A stretch of 64,000 bases of DNA from Deinococcus aquaedulcis (GCF_019693445.1 NZ_JAHRBL010000002.1:124001-188000); one strand, 5' to 3'; positions 1 to 9,333 are shown, numbered from the stretch's first letter. Made by a program: numbers and translations. Notes: generated by a model from the sequence alone, not told the origin.

Positions 1-116
1 GCCTCGGCGGCGGGTGCGCCTGCTCCCGGGGCGGCGGCCACAGGCGTGGTCTGCTGCCCGCAGGCGGCGAGGGTCAGGGCGAGGGTGGCGGCCAGCAGGA
101 AACGTGCGTGGGTCAT
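1..116 (-). CDS. Lipoprotein, N-terminal fragment (gene runs off the window)
   Basis: Only the first 38 codons are present. The ATG is at 114-116, and a GGAG ribosome binding motif lies about 7 nt upstream on the minus strand. The peptide starts MTHARFLLAATLALTLAACG: a short basic stretch, a hydrophobic core and a lipobox LAAC with the cysteine at residue 19, so it is a secreted lipoprotein. After the cysteine comes an Ala/Pro-rich linker (QQTTPVAAAPGAGAPAAE), usual for a tether to a folded domain. The functional domain lies outside the window, so no role can be given. Confidence 0.75.
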   Translation of the reverse strand, partial: MTHARFLLAATLALTLAACGQQTTPVAAAPGAGAPAAE

Positions 117-573
117 GAAGGCTCCAGAAATCAGGGAAAAAAGGGCGGTGCTCCCGGGCGAACGCGGCGGGGAACAGGTCAGGGACATGAACCGCACAGC
201 GCGGCCGGGAAGCGGCAGCGGGGCAGGCACCAACTTGAAAGCGAAACGGAAATGTTGGAGCGGATACTAGAGTGCTGCTCACGCCCCACCAACGGCATGT
301 CTAGCCTGCTCTGATCTGGGTGTAAAAGAAGAGAAAATGGAGGTATGGGTGCGCCTCCGAACCTGACCACAGGCTGACTGGGCGTTAAGTTGTGGCAACG
401 GCCCCGCGTCCGGCAACGTACGATAGATCTTTCGAGGAAAAAGGCGGGATGGGGTTCCAAACTGCTCTGGCGAGACGACGGGTCGGCCCCGAATTTTTGG
501 AAGCAGAAAGTGCTGCTCTGGCCCCTTGTTGCTGGCTTTTTCGTCGGCCGAGAGGGGTGGTTATGCTTGCCAC
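117..573. other. Intergenic region, no gene seen
   Basis: About 450 bases separate the lipoprotein start from the terminator of the proline operon. The open frames here are short or antisense to the P5C dehydrogenase gene and have no plausible start signals. The stretch should hold the promoter of the lipoprotein gene (purine-rich, near 320-345), but no clear -10 box was picked out. Confidence 0.5.
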
Positions 574-610
574 CAAAAAAACGCTGGGGGCCTAGAAGAC
601 CGCCCAGCGT
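574..610 (-). terminator. Rho-independent terminator of the proline operon
   Basis: On the minus strand the 8-bp arms ACGCTGGG and CCCAGCGT (603-610 and 581-588) enclose a 14-nt loop and are followed by a run of seven T residues. It lies 17 nt beyond the stop codon of the P5C dehydrogenase gene and closes the four-gene operon. Confidence 0.85.
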
Positions 611-626
611 CTGCAGGAAGATTGGT

Positions 627-2198
627 TTACCAGCGCTCGGTCACAGTTTTGAGCTGCATGAAGTTCGCCAGGTAATCCGGGCCGCCCGCCTTGGAATCCG
701 TGCCGCTCATGTTGTAGCCGCCAAACGGCTGCACCCCCACGATGGCGCCTGTAATCTTGCGGTTGAAGTACAGGTTGCCCACCTCGAACTCGGCGCGGGC
801 CTGTTCCAGCCGCTCGCGCGAGTTGCTGCACACCCCGCCGGTCAGGCCGTACTCGGTGGCGTTGGCAATAGCAAGCGCGTCCTGCCAGTCCTTGGCGCGC
901 AGCACCGACACCACCGGCCCGAAGATTTCTTCCTGCGCCAGCCGGGCGCCGCGCTGCACGTCGCCCACGATGGTCGGCTGGATGTAGTACCCCTTCTTGC
1001 CGCCGCATTCGCCTGGGGCCTGCCCGCCCAGCAGCACCGTGCCCTCGCTTGGGGCCAGCTCCAGATAGCTGCTGATCTTGTCAAAGCTCATCTGGTTCAC
1101 CACGGCCGTGACGTTGGCGTTCTCCTCGCCGGTGCCCACCTTCAAGGCCTTGGCGCGCTCCACGAAGGCATTCACCACCGCGTCGTACACCTCGTCCACC
1201 ACGATCAGGCGGCTCATGGCGCTGCACTTCTGGCCGTTGAAGCCAAAGGCACCCTGCACGGCGGCCGTGACCGCCACGTCCAGATCGGCGGTTTCATCCA
1301 CGATCATGGCGTCTTTGCCGCCCAGTTCCATGACCACGCGCTTGATCCACTTCTGCCCAGGCTGCACCTTGGCCGCCACCTCGTTGATGTGCAGACCGAC
1401 CGCGCGGCTGCCGGTAAAGGTGATGAAGCGGGTCCCCGCGTGGGTGGTCAGGTACTCGCCAATCTCCTTGCCCACACCGGGCAGGAACTGCAGCACCCCG
1501 GCGGGTAGCCCGGCTTCCAGCATGATGTCCACCATGAAGCCGGCGATCAGCCCGGCGTCCTCAGCGGGTTTGACCAGCACGCAGTTGCCCGCCACGATGG
1601 GCGCCGCCGCCATGCCAATGAAGATCGCGCAGGGGAAGTTCCAGGGGCTGATGCTGACCCCCACGCCCAGCGGAATGGACATCAGGCCGTTTTCCTCGCC
1701 TTCAAACCATGTGGTTTCGCTGCTGCCAAAGCCCGCGTACTTCATGGCCGAGCGGGCGTAATACTCCAGAAAGTCAATGGCCTCGGCCACTTCGACATCG
1801 GCCTCGGCGTAGTTCTTGCCCACCTCAATGCTCATCAGGGCGCAGGCTTCCAGGCGGCGGCGCTTGAGGATGGCGGCGGCTTTCAGCAGAATGCGGGCCC
1901 GCGCGTCCATGTCCCACTTCTTCCAGCCCTCAAAGGCCTTCCAGGCGCCCTGCAGGGCCCGCTCGGCGTCCTCGGTGGTGGCCTTGGCGGTGGTGCCCAC
2001 CACCTCGCTGGTGTCGCAGGGGTTGAGGCTTTGCAGCTTCTCGGCGGTGTCCACCCGCTCGCCGTCAATGATCAGGGGGTAGTGCTTGCCCACCAGTTCG
2101 GCGCGCACCTTCTTCAGCGCGGCCTGATACGCGGCCACGTTTTCGGGCTGGGTAAAGTCAATGAAGCTCTGCGGGCGGTAGTCCTGAACTTTGATCAT
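627..2198 (-). CDS. rocA: L-glutamate gamma-semialdehyde (P5C) dehydrogenase
   Basis: This is the second enzyme of proline catabolism. It oxidises glutamate semialdehyde, the open form of P5C, to glutamate with NAD. The protein has 523 residues, the usual length of the stand-alone enzyme. Aldehyde dehydrogenase landmarks are clear: PWNFP at 185-189, FTGS at 261-264, ELGGKD from 291, and the catalytic cysteine in GQKCS at about 325. The start is fixed by an AAGGAG motif just upstream. The ATG overlaps the TGA of the NmrA-like gene (ATGA), so the two are translationally coupled. It is the last gene of the gntR-proline dehydrogenase-nmrA-rocA operon and is followed by a strong terminator. Confidence 0.95.
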   Translation of the reverse strand: MIKVQDYRPQSFIDFTQPENVAAYQAALKKVRAELVGKHYPLIIDGERVDTAEKLQSLNPCDTSEVVGTTAKATTEDAERALQGAWKAFEGWKKWDMDARARILLKAAAILKRRRLEACALMSIEVGKNYAEADVEVAEAIDFLEYYARSAMKYAGFGSSETTWFEGEENGLMSIPLGVGVSISPWNFPCAIFIGMAAAPIVAGNCVLVKPAEDAGLIAGFMVDIMLEAGLPAGVLQFLPGVGKEIGEYLTTHAGTRFITFTGSRAVGLHINEVAAKVQPGQKWIKRVVMELGGKDAMIVDETADLDVAVTAAVQGAFGFNGQKCSAMSRLIVVDEVYDAVVNAFVERAKALKVGTGEENANVTAVVNQMSFDKISSYLELAPSEGTVLLGGQAPGECGGKKGYYIQPTIVGDVQRGARLAQEEIFGPVVSVLRAKDWQDALAIANATEYGLTGGVCSNSRERLEQARAEFEVGNLYFNRKITGAIVGVQPFGGYNMSGTDSKAGGPDYLANFMQLKTVTERW

Positions 2199-3070
2199 GG
2201 GGTGTCTCCTTGCAGCAGGGGTCTAAGGTCGTGGGCGAAGTCCTGCGCGGTGCGGGCCGGGCGGCCCAGCAGCCGGGGCAGGTCCTGCGAGACGTGGGCA
2301 GCGAGGCCAAAGCGGGCGGTGGCGTAGATGGCTTCCATCACCAGAATCTGTGCAGGCGACACGCCGCGCGCCCGCAGCAGCCGGAAAAAGGCCAGGGGCG
2401 AGGGGTTGGTGTAGTGCACAGGGCGGCCCAGCGCCCCCGAGAAGACCTCAGCCAGTTCGCCGTAGGTCAGCGCCTGGGGGCCCGTCAGTTCATAGGCCCG
2501 GCCCGCATGCCCGGCCTCGGTGAGGACCACGGCCGCCGCTTCCGCCACATCGCGCACGTCCACAAACGAGGTGCGGCCCTGGCCGGCGGGCACGGCCAGC
2601 TCGCCCCGGCGCAGTTCGGGCAGGTGGGTGGTGCTCAGGTTCTGCAGAAAGAAGCCGGGCCGCAGAAAGGTCCAGTCGGCGCCGGTGCCGCGCAGGTACA
2701 CTTCAAGCTGCGCGTGTGGCGTGACCGTCAGGCGGTCGGCGCCCTGCAGCGACAGCAGGGCAAAGTGCCGCACCCCGGCTCCCAGGGCCACGTCCAGCGC
2801 GGGCACCAGATCGCGCGTCACGCGGCTCAGCTGCGGCGGGCGCAGCACAAACAGCCGGTTCAGGCCCTGCAGGGCGCGGGCGTAGGTGGGCCGCTCCCCG
2901 AAGGTCAGCGGGGCAAATTCCACCTGGGCCGCCACATCGGCCAGGGCCTGCCGCGCCACCTCCGGGCGGCGGGCCAGCACCCGCACCCGCGCGCCCCGGC
3001 GCAGCAGTGCCCGCACCAGCGGCGTGCCCACGTTGCCGGGCGCGCCGGTCACGCCGATCAGGCCTGTCAT
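2195..3070 (-). CDS. NmrA-like NAD(P)-binding protein within the proline operon
   Basis: This 291-residue atypical short-chain dehydrogenase of the NmrA/NAD(P)H-binding type has the N-terminal Rossmann loop [10 protein letters not shown] (residues 8-17). Residues 110-125 and the C-terminal third look like the substrate-binding part of this family; the classical YxxxK catalytic pair is not obvious, as is usual for NmrA-like proteins. It lies between proline dehydrogenase (1-nt TGATG overlap) and P5C dehydrogenase (4-nt ATGA overlap), so it must be expressed with them. The position suggests a link to proline/P5C metabolism, for example redox sensing or detoxification of a reactive aldehyde, but that is inference; the family also includes quinone reductases and regulators. 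Confidence 0.8.
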   Translation of the reverse strand: MTGLIGVTGAPGNVGTPLVRALLRRGARVRVLARRPEVARQALADVAAQVEFAPLTFGERPTYARALQGLNRLFVLRPPQLSRVTRDLVPALDVALGAGVRHFALLSLQGADRLTVTPHAQLEVYLRGTGADWTFLRPGFFLQNLSTTHLPELRRGELAVPAGQGRTSFVDVRDVAEAAAVVLTEAGHAGRAYELTGPQALTYGELAEVFSGALGRPVHYTNPSPLAFFRLLRARGVSPAQILVMEAIYATARFGLAAHVSQDLPRLLGRPARTAQDFAHDLRPLLQGDTP

Positions 3071-3998
3071 CAGCCCTTCAGCATGCCGCGAATGACGAAC
3101 ATCGCGTTGCGCGGCGTCTCGGCAATGCGGCGGCTGAAGTAGGGGTACCAGTCGCGGCCATAAGGAATATAGGCGCGCACGCGGTAACCCTCCTGCACCA
3201 GGGCTTTTTGCAGGTCGCGGCGGATCCCGTACAGCATCTGGAACTCAAAGGCGTCCTTGGCAATGCCGTGCGCCAGCGCAAACATCTTCACGTCGTCAAT
3301 CAGGTGCTCGTCGTGGGTCGCCACGTTCACGTAGTTCCCGGCTTTCATGTGCGCGTACACCAGGCGGCGATAGGCGGCGTCCACATCGGCCTTGTCGGGG
3401 TAGGCCACCGTTTCGGGTTCCAGATAGGCGCCTTTCACGATGCGCAGGTTGGGGCGCAGGTCGTCCAGGGCGGCGCGGTCTTCCTCCGAGCGGTAGAGGT
3501 AGCTCTGCAGCACGGTGCCCACATGCCCGTGCCCAAATTCGCCCACCAGCTGCCGGAATTGCGCCAGCGTCTGGTCCACGCGGGGGTGGTCTTCCATGTC
3601 CAGGCACACGAAGCCGCCGTAGCCCCCCGCCCGCCCGATGATGCGCCGCGCGTTGCTCAGGCCCAGGTCCTCGCCGTTCACAGTCTTGCCCTGGCCCACG
3701 CTGGACAGCTTGATGCTCACGTACGGCGTGATGCCGGCCGCATGCGCCGCCTCAATCATGGTGAGCACGTTGTCGGCAAAAGCGGAGCACTGCTCCGGCG
3801 ATTCGATGAACTCGCCCAGCAGATCAAGGTTGGCCAGAATGCCGTCCTTGTGCAGTTCCTGCACGGCCGAAATGGCGGTCTGGGGCGTCTCGCCCGCCAC
3901 GAAGCGCTGCGCCATGCCCCAGCCCCGGGCGCGCACAAGGTCTTCAACGGTCTTCTGGCCGGCCACCGTCAGGACGGCCTTGCGGTAAATCTGGTCAA

Positions 3999-4002
<4 letters not shown>
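3070..4002 (-). CDS. putA: Proline dehydrogenase (monofunctional)
   Basis: This flavoenzyme oxidises proline to delta-1-pyrroline-5-carboxylate and passes electrons to the quinone pool. The 310-residue length matches the single-domain enzymes of Thermus and Deinococcus, not the large bifunctional PutA. Barrel and FAD/substrate motifs are present: VSIKLS at 95-100, LDMED at 134-138, QSYLYR at 166-171, [10 protein letters not shown] at 187-196, FQMLYGIR at 254-261, and the C-terminal helix with YIPYG and YFSRR at 278-292 that holds the proline carboxylate. The ATG overlaps the stop of the GntR gene by 4 nt, so expression is tied to the regulator. Confidence 0.95.
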
Positions 4003-4652
<650 letters not shown>

Positions 4653-4657
4653 TGTGG

Positions 4658-4673
4658 ATATTGTATACAATAT
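4658..4673. promoter_or_regulatory. Perfect 16-bp palindrome, probable GntR operator over a leaderless promoter
   Basis: ATATTGTATACAATAT is a perfect inverted repeat. On the minus strand it contains the -10 box TACAAT, whose end is 7 nt from the gntR ATG. Similar TTGTATACAA-type sites are known for FadR-subfamily GntR proteins. A repressor bound here would block RNA polymerase directly, so the operon is probably autoregulated. Confidence 0.75.
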
Positions 4674-4830
4674 TCGGACGCGTAGGGGAGGGACTCGTGC
4701 AGTTTCTCTTCATACCTGGAGTAGAGCCGATCACGGTCGTCAGCTGGGCCCCAAGACAGGCGTTTGGGAAATGCAGGAGCATGGGTAGAAGCACTGCCTT
4801 TAAACCACCGGAACGAAACGTAGTTCTTCC

Positions 4831-5301
4831 TCAGCGGTGCTCGTTGCCCCCCTCGGCCAGGCGGTGGAGCGGGCGCAGGATGAACAGAAAGAGCAACGTG
4901 GCGCCCAGTGCGAACACGTACAGGTGCAGGCCGCAGGCCACACCCACCCCGGCGGTCGCCAGCAGGCTGGCGGCGGTGGTCAAGCCCCGGGTGCGCTCGC
5001 CCTTACCCGACGAAAAAATGGTGCCTGCGCCCAGAAAGCTCACGCCGCTGACCACGGCGGCCAGCACGCCCACCATGTCGAAGCGCACCGCCGTGTTGTC
5101 GTTGCCGAATTGCCGGATCAGGGCCTCGGCGAGCACCACAAACAGCGCCGCGCTGACGCCCACCAGCATGTGGGTGCGCAGCCCCGCGCCCGCGCGGTGG
5201 GCTTCCCGCTCCCAGCCGATCAGGCCGCTGAGCACCGCTGCCACCAAGAGCCCCGTAAGGAGCCCCACCTGGGCCAGACTGTCGCGCCAGAGGGCATCCA
5301 T
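4831..5301 (-). CDS. MgtC/SapB-family membrane protein
   Basis: This 156-residue integral membrane protein has the MgtC hallmarks: [19 protein letters not shown] at about 28-46 (the conserved E-R-E-x-x-x-A-G-L-R-T motif), SFLGAGTIF near 87-95 and [19 protein letters not shown] near 104-122. Four hydrophobic helices fill most of the length and only a short tail follows, as in the SapB-like short forms without the C-terminal ACT-like domain. The start is supported by TAGGGT, which ends 6 nt before the ATG. The family acts in magnesium limitation and intracellular survival in pathogens; the role in this organism is unknown. Confidence 0.88.
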   Translation of the reverse strand: MDALWRDSLAQVGLLTGLLVAAVLSGLIGWEREAHRAGAGLRTHMLVGVSAALFVVLAEALIRQFGNDNTAVRFDMVGVLAAVVSGVSFLGAGTIFSSGKGERTRGLTTAASLLATAGVGVACGLHLYVFALGATLLFLFILRPLHRLAEGGNEHR

Positions 5302-5390
5302 GTTCTGACCCTAGGGGCCGGCGCCTTCTGGGACAAGATGAATGGCCTTAACGTTTCTCCACAGGCGGTCAAAAGTGATCCAGGGCACGT

Positions 5391-5511
5391 TTGGTCTGGG
5401 CGGTCCCCCCCTAAACTGCTCTCATAGTTTTCCTGGGTACGCACATAGAGAAGGGGCGCGCAGGCAGATTCTGAGCGTCCCGGATCGCCCTTGAAAGCTA
5501 AGGAGTGCATT
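5391..5511 (+). promoter_or_regulatory. Candidate promoter and long 5' UTR of the cold shock gene
   Basis: TTGGTC (5391-5396) and TAAACT (5412-5417) are spaced by 15 nt and could be -35 and -10 boxes. Transcription from there would give an untranslated leader of about 90 nt, in contrast to the leaderless genes around it. Long leaders of csp mRNAs act as cold sensors in other bacteria; no structure was computed here. Confidence 0.4.
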
Positions 5512-5781
5512 ATGGCAGTAGGCAAAGTAAAGTGGTTCAACGCGGAAAAGGGTTACGGCTTCATTCAGACTGAAGGCAGCCCCGACGTCTTCGCGCACTT
5601 CAGCGCCATCCAGGCCAGCGGCTTCAAGAAGCTGAACGAAGGCGACGAAGTCGAGTTTGAAATCGAAGAAGGTCAGCGCGGCAAGGGCCCCCAGGCCAAG
5701 AACATTGTCGTGACCAAGGCTGCCCCCGTGAGCGAGTACGGTGGCGCCGGCGGCGGCAACCGTCGCAACGACCGCTGGTAA
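5512..5781 (+). CDS. csp: Cold shock protein (CspA family)
   Basis: This is a single-stranded nucleic-acid chaperone that melts RNA structure. The first 67 residues form a complete cold shock domain with [12 protein letters not shown] (RNP1-like, residues 7-18) and DVFAHFSAI (RNP2-like, 25-33). The ATG at 5512 is chosen because AAGGAG lies 6 nt upstream and the protein starts MAVGKVKWF as family members do. The 89-residue length is longer than the usual 66-70 because of a Gly/Arg/Asn tail ([13 protein letters not shown]), which may add RNA affinity. It is followed by a strong terminator, so it is a single-gene unit. Confidence 0.95.
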   Translation: MAVGKVKWFNAEKGYGFIQTEGSPDVFAHFSAIQASGFKKLNEGDEVEFEIEEGQRGKGPQAKNIVVTKAAPVSEYGGAGGGNRRNDRW

Positions 5782-5796
5782 GCCCCAGGCTTCTGC

Positions 5797-5825
5797 AGAG
5801 GCACCTCCCGCGTGGGGGTGCCTCT
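5797..5825 (+). terminator. Terminator hairpin after the cold shock gene
   Basis: AGAGGCACC and GGTGCCTCT form a perfect 9-bp stem extended by CCC/GGG inside the loop. Only a weak T tract (GACTTTG) follows. It begins 15 nt after the csp stop codon. Confidence 0.75.
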
Positions 5826-5856
5826 GACTTTGGGTGGGAATGCGCCCCCAGGAGCT

Positions 5857-6276
5857 TCACCGCTCGTCTGGGCCGATAGGCTCAATGGGGAAAATCCGCT
5901 CGGCCAGTTTCAGCAGGCCGCGCTCGCCGGCCCGCGTCACGCAGGCGGCCGAGCCCAGGCACAGCGTGACGTAGCGCGTGCGCCGCGCCGCCACATGCAC
6001 GCGGTACAGGGCGGCCTCGCTGCGGCTGCGGGTGTAGTGGCACAGGTCGCAGTGCAGGGCCCGGGCGCCCTTGGGGTCCAGCGGCGTGAATTCTGCCAGC
6101 TGGTCGCCGTGCACCAGGGCCAGGCGGCCGTCGGCCACCTCGTACAGGCCCAGGGTGGGGGGCTGGTGCTGGCCCGGGGCCGCGCCAAACAGTTCGCGGT
6201 GGGTGTCTGGAAACAGTTCGCGCAGCAAGTCCTGCACGCTGTGGTCTTCGGGTTTCCGGCGTGGGGAGTCGCTCAT
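5857..6276 (-). CDS. Conserved hypothetical protein with a Cys-rich zinc-finger-like C-terminal half
   Basis: The 139-residue protein is not firmly recognised. The N-terminal third is acidic and helical ([18 protein letters not shown]). The second half has [13 protein letters not shown] (a C-x2-C pair near 75-78) and [14 protein letters not shown] (a second cysteine pair near 107-113), surrounded by [13 protein letters not shown]. This is compatible with a treble-clef zinc finger like those of FusB/FBP-type elongation-factor-G binding proteins, but the match is from memory and weak. TACACT ends 8 nt before the ATG, so it is leaderless. It is divergent from recO, with about 85 bp between the start codons. 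Confidence 0.7.
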   Translation of the reverse strand: MSDSPRRKPEDHSVQDLLRELFPDTHRELFGAAPGQHQPPTLGLYEVADGRLALVHGDQLAEFTPLDPKGARALHCDLCHYTRSRSEAALYRVHVAARRTRYVTLCLGSAACVTRAGERGLLKLAERIFPIEPIGPDER

Positions 6277-6362
6277 TGCCCCGCAGTGTAGGGGCCGCCT
6301 CCCGGGCCGAAGGTGGACAGAGGCACAGCCCAGCTGTGCGGCCCAGCGCTAGACTGCCCGGC

Positions 6363-7091
6363 GTGAGGTCGCGCAGCGCCAACCGCAGTGGCATCGTGAT
6401 TCGGCGCCGGGTGACCCCGGCGGGCGACATCATCGTGACTCTGCTAACCCCGCAGGGCAAACTGAAGGCCATTGCGCGCGGCGGCGTGCGCGGTCCGCTG
6501 TCCAGCCGCCTGAACCTTTTTCACCATGTGGGCGTGCAGTTGTACCAGACGCCCGGCAATGATCTGGCCACGGTGCAGCAGGCGGTGCTGGAAGGGGCGC
6601 TGCCCAGCCTGGCCCAGCCGGGGCGCTACGCCTTTGCCCACCTGATGGCCGAATTTGCCGACGCCCTGTTTCAGGAAGGCGAATTCAGCGAGCAGGCCTT
6701 TGAGCTGTTTGCCGGCGCCCTGCGCGGCGTGGCCCACCAGCCCGACCCCGAGTGGGTGGCGCTGGTCATGAGCTACAAGCTGCTGGCCCTGGCAGGTTTT
6801 GTGCCGCAGACCGCCCGCTGCGCCCGCTGCGGCGCCCCCGAACCGGCCCACCCCGACCCCCTGGGCGGGCAGCTGCTGTGTGCGCGCTGCGCCGCCCTGC
6901 CCGCCTACCCCCCCGAAGCCCTAGATTTTCTGCAGGGCGTGGTCCGGCGCACCGTACGCGAGAACATGGCCCACCCCCTGAGCGCCGAGCAGCGCCCGGC
7001 CCTCTGGCGTGCGCTGGAACGCTTTGTGACCGCCCAGGTGGGCAGCGTGCACTCCTGGCGCCAGCTGGTCCCCACCACCCTGAGCGCGTAG
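6363..7091 (+). CDS. recO: DNA repair protein RecO
   Basis: RecO loads RecA on SSB-coated DNA together with RecR in the RecFOR pathway, the main recombination route in Deinococcus, which lacks RecBC. The 242-residue protein has the N-terminal OB fold (residues 1-80, [22 protein letters not shown]) and a helical C-terminal part. It carries a zinc-type motif CARCGAPEP with a second CARC at about 140-165, as in D. radiodurans RecO. The GTG at 6363 is chosen because TAGACT ends 7 nt upstream; the longer frame has no start signal. An IS remnant follows directly after the stop. Confidence 0.93.
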   Translation: MRSRSANRSGIVIRRRVTPAGDIIVTLLTPQGKLKAIARGGVRGPLSSRLNLFHHVGVQLYQTPGNDLATVQQAVLEGALPSLAQPGRYAFAHLMAEFADALFQEGEFSEQAFELFAGALRGVAHQPDPEWVALVMSYKLLALAGFVPQTARCARCGAPEPAHPDPLGGQLLCARCAALPAYPPEALDFLQGVVRRTVRENMAHPLSAEQRPALWRALERFVTAQVGSVHSWRQLVPTTLSA

Positions 7092-7095
7092 GGTA

Positions 7096-7142
7096 GAGGT
7101 GATCCGGAAATTCGGTGACAGTGTGGAGCCCGGTCGGGCGGC
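7096..7142 (+). mobile_element. Solo 47-bp end of the IS5-type element (remnant)
   Basis: Starting right after a TA dinucleotide, this stretch matches the transposase-proximal end of the element at 8464-9293 at 44 of 47 positions, in opposite orientation, and then diverges abruptly after GGGCGGC. It begins 5 nt after the recO stop. It is either what is left of a second, mostly deleted copy or a one-ended event. Confidence 0.8.
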
Positions 7143-7159
7143 CTTATATTGCTCAACAT

Positions 7160-7192
7160 CAAGGCGGCCTTTGGGTCGCCTTCTTCGTTTCC
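7160..7192 (+). terminator. Possible recO terminator displaced by the IS remnant
   Basis: AAGGCG and CGCCTT arms (about 7161-7183) are followed by CTTCGTTTC. It now lies about 70 nt from the recO stop because the IS remnant sits between them. Confidence 0.45.
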
Positions 7193-7436
7193 CGGGTCGC
7201 CCTACACGGGATTTTTTGGCGGTGAAAAGAGAGCGGCCTCTGGTATATACGCAGACCGGGGCGGTGTCCAAAACTACCCCTGCTCTCCGGGGTAAAGGCC
7301 AAGTAGACCAGGAGCAATACTCTAAAAGGTTCGGAGCGCGGTTCAAGCCATTCCGCCGGGCCAGCAGTGCGTCCTCCCATGTGCTGGGTTCATAAGTAGG
7401 ACTGTGGGAGACGACCTCATCTACTACAATGAGGAA

Positions 7437-8288
7437 GTGAAAGCTCTGTGTAATCTTGCTTGGTTGGTCCTGCTGAGCGCAGGCCAAGCCGGTGCATCGT
7501 GGTGCGTGTCTGGCCTTTTTCCTGAGACATTTCACCTGGATAAGGTTGCCAATATCAGCCAAGCCTATGAGGTTGGCGGCGACCCGAAAGAAGTTGAAAA
7601 GGAGATGGAGACATACGTTTCAGGGCTGTTACGCACGGTGTCAGAAGAAACTGTTTCTGATCTGTTTGGCAACTCGAGCAGTCAAGGCACCTATAGCTAC
7701 ACGAAGGATGGGACGCTGGCCAACGTAGATTATGTGGAACACACACTGCGTGGGGTGCGCACTTGGAGGCGTACCTACGATTATGACAGCCAAGGTCGGC
7801 TCATTCGCGTCAGTAGGAACCAGGGCCCAGGAACTCCATCTGTGATCCAGGCAACTTGTACGTATGGCCCGTCGAAGATATTCGAGAAAGAAGGCGGCGT
7901 TTCATATCCAAGGTCTTATGAATACACGTTGGGGAGCGACGGCAAAGTTATCAACTACTCGATGATTGTTCAGGGGTCTGATGTAGAGGAAAATACGATC
8001 ATCACCTACCGCAATGGAAAGCCCATTCGTAGAGAAGATCGTAGAAAAGATTCTTCCGATCCACTGCAAGTGACCGTGACCGATTATAACGACATAGGAT
8101 TGGCGATAAAAGTTGTGGTAACCGAGTATGGCCAAAACATGAAAATACATAGCCAAGACACTCAATCGTACGAATACCTGTTGGATTCGACGGGAAATTG
8201 GATACAAAAACGCCGCTACAATTATGAAAATGGAGTAAAAATCCTCAAGTTGACGATAAACCGCGTAATTGTTTACAAGAACCTGTAA
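7437..8288 (+). CDS. Exported YD/RHS-repeat-like protein, AT-richer than its surroundings
   Basis: The 283-residue protein has a signal peptide (VKALCNLAWLVLLSAGQAGA) and a mature part of aromatic repeats resembling YD repeats: TYDYDSQGRLIRVS, SYEYTLGSDGKVINYS and SYEYLLDSTGNWIQKR. RHS/YD proteins wrap into beta-cages around toxins or bind sugars, but this one has only a few irregular repeats and no recognisable toxin tip. The GTG at 7437 is preferred because TACAAT ends 6 nt upstream and the signal peptide then begins correctly; a start at 7404 adds 11 unlikely residues. GC is visibly lower than in neighbouring genes, with codons such as AAA, ATA and TAT, and it lies between an IS remnant and a decayed IS, which suggests acquisition by transfer. 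Confidence 0.7.
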   Translation: MKALCNLAWLVLLSAGQAGASWCVSGLFPETFHLDKVANISQAYEVGGDPKEVEKEMETYVSGLLRTVSEETVSDLFGNSSSQGTYSYTKDGTLANVDYVEHTLRGVRTWRRTYDYDSQGRLIRVSRNQGPGTPSVIQATCTYGPSKIFEKEGGVSYPRSYEYTLGSDGKVINYSMIVQGSDVEENTIITYRNGKPIRREDRRKDSSDPLQVTVTDYNDIGLAIKVVVTEYGQNMKIHSQDTQSYEYLLDSTGNWIQKRRYNYENGVKILKLTINRVIVYKNL

Positions 8289-8463
8289 ACACGCCAGAAG
8301 CTTTAATTACCATGTAATCTCATTTGTCCTGGTTGCCATCCGACCAAATTTCCTCAAGGTGACTGTCAACCTTCATCGTCCAGATCAGTTTAGCTTGGGG
8401 TGACAGCAGGCGGCGGGCATCATCCCCATGTGGACCGGCCAGACAGAACGTCTCATATGGGTA
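8289..8463. other. Short intergenic stretch between the YD-like gene and the IS
   Basis: No gene or clear terminator is visible. The last two bases before the element (8462-8463) are TA, matching the TA at 9294-9295 on the other side, the likely target duplication. Confidence 0.5.
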
Positions 8464-9293
8464 CAGGTCATCCGGAAATCACGCGGAGCAAGATGACAAT
8501 GCAGGCGAGCTGAACCATCCCCAGAAAATTCTGGGCTTTGACCTCGTCCCGTGTGCGGACCGCCGGAAGCTCAGCAGCCACGCAATGGTCCGCTCCACCT
8601 TCCAGCGCCGCTTGTACCGGCGCAAAGGTCGTCCATCCTGGGTTTGCTTTCGATTCTTGCGATTGGGCGCGATCATTTCGATCCCGAGCACCGCGAGCTC
8701 CGCATCCAGACCGTCGCTGTCATAGGCCTTGTCCCCAATCAGGCGTTTGGGGAAATCCATGCCGAAGGAGGCATCCAAAGTGTCGTGGACGAGTGTCACC
8801 TCGGCTGGACTCGCGCTACAGGTGTGCACCGCGAGCGGCACGCCGCTCGCATCGACCATGATCTTATTTTTGGTGCCTTTGCCCTTCTTGGTGTGGCCGA
8901 CGTCAGCGCCCCCTTTTTGGCGGCACTGACGGTGCCGTCAATAAACGCTTCGCGCAGGTCGAGGCGCTGTTGCTCCTCGCTCAGTTCATAGAGCGTGGCC
9001 AGGATGGCCGGGAAGACCTGCCGGTCGTTCCATTCCTGAAAGCGGTCATGACAGGTGGTCTTGGGTGGGTATTCACCCTTCGGAAGGGCGTCCCACTGCG
9101 CGCCGGTACGCAGCACCCAGAGGATGCCTCTAGGACGTCACGATCGGGCCGACGTGGCCGGCCACGCTTGATGCGCTTGATGGGTGGGGGGATCAAAGGT
9201 GCCAGCACGGCCCAGTGGTCGTCGTTCAGCCGCATTACAGCAGTGTGCCGCCCAATCGGGCTCCACACTGTCAGCGAATTTCCGGATCACCTC
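8464..9293 (-). mobile_element. IS5-family element, about 830 bp, decayed
   Basis: The ends are inverted repeats: AGGTCATCCGGAAATCACGC on the left and AGGTGATCCGGAAATTCGCT on the right (minus strand). TA flanks both sides. Length, the TA duplication and a DDE transposase with the C-terminal [12 protein letters not shown] motif fit the IS427-like group of the IS5 family. The transposase is interrupted by three frame breaks, so the copy should not move by itself unless one break is a programmed shift and the others are compensated. Confidence 0.88.
8468..9235 (-). pseudogene. IS5-family transposase, broken into three frames
   Basis: Joined across the breaks, the product would be about 255 residues. 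The N-terminal piece MRLNDDHWAVLAPLIPP contains the DUF4096-like DNA-binding part. The middle piece (from LRTGAQWDALP) includes the first catalytic Asp in FIDGT. The last piece has GDKAYDSD (second Asp) and the Glu in [13 protein letters not shown]. Breaks fall near 9124, 8908-8913 and 8558-8561. Each is explained by one missing base: before the Leu-Trp-Val-Leu codons, in an AAAAAGGGGG run, and in CGGCGGTCC. The middle one could be a -1 slippage site rather than damage. Confidence 0.85.
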
Positions 9294-9333
9294 TAGGCCG
9301 TTTCATATCAGGGCGGAGGGCCCAGAGTTTTCT

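Noticed and set aside
390..1508. A 372-codon plus-strand open frame opposite the P5C dehydrogenase gene
   Set aside because: Composition is typical of an antisense frame of a high-GC gene (runs of His, Gly, Ala, Gln), there is no start signal, and the minus-strand enzyme is certain.
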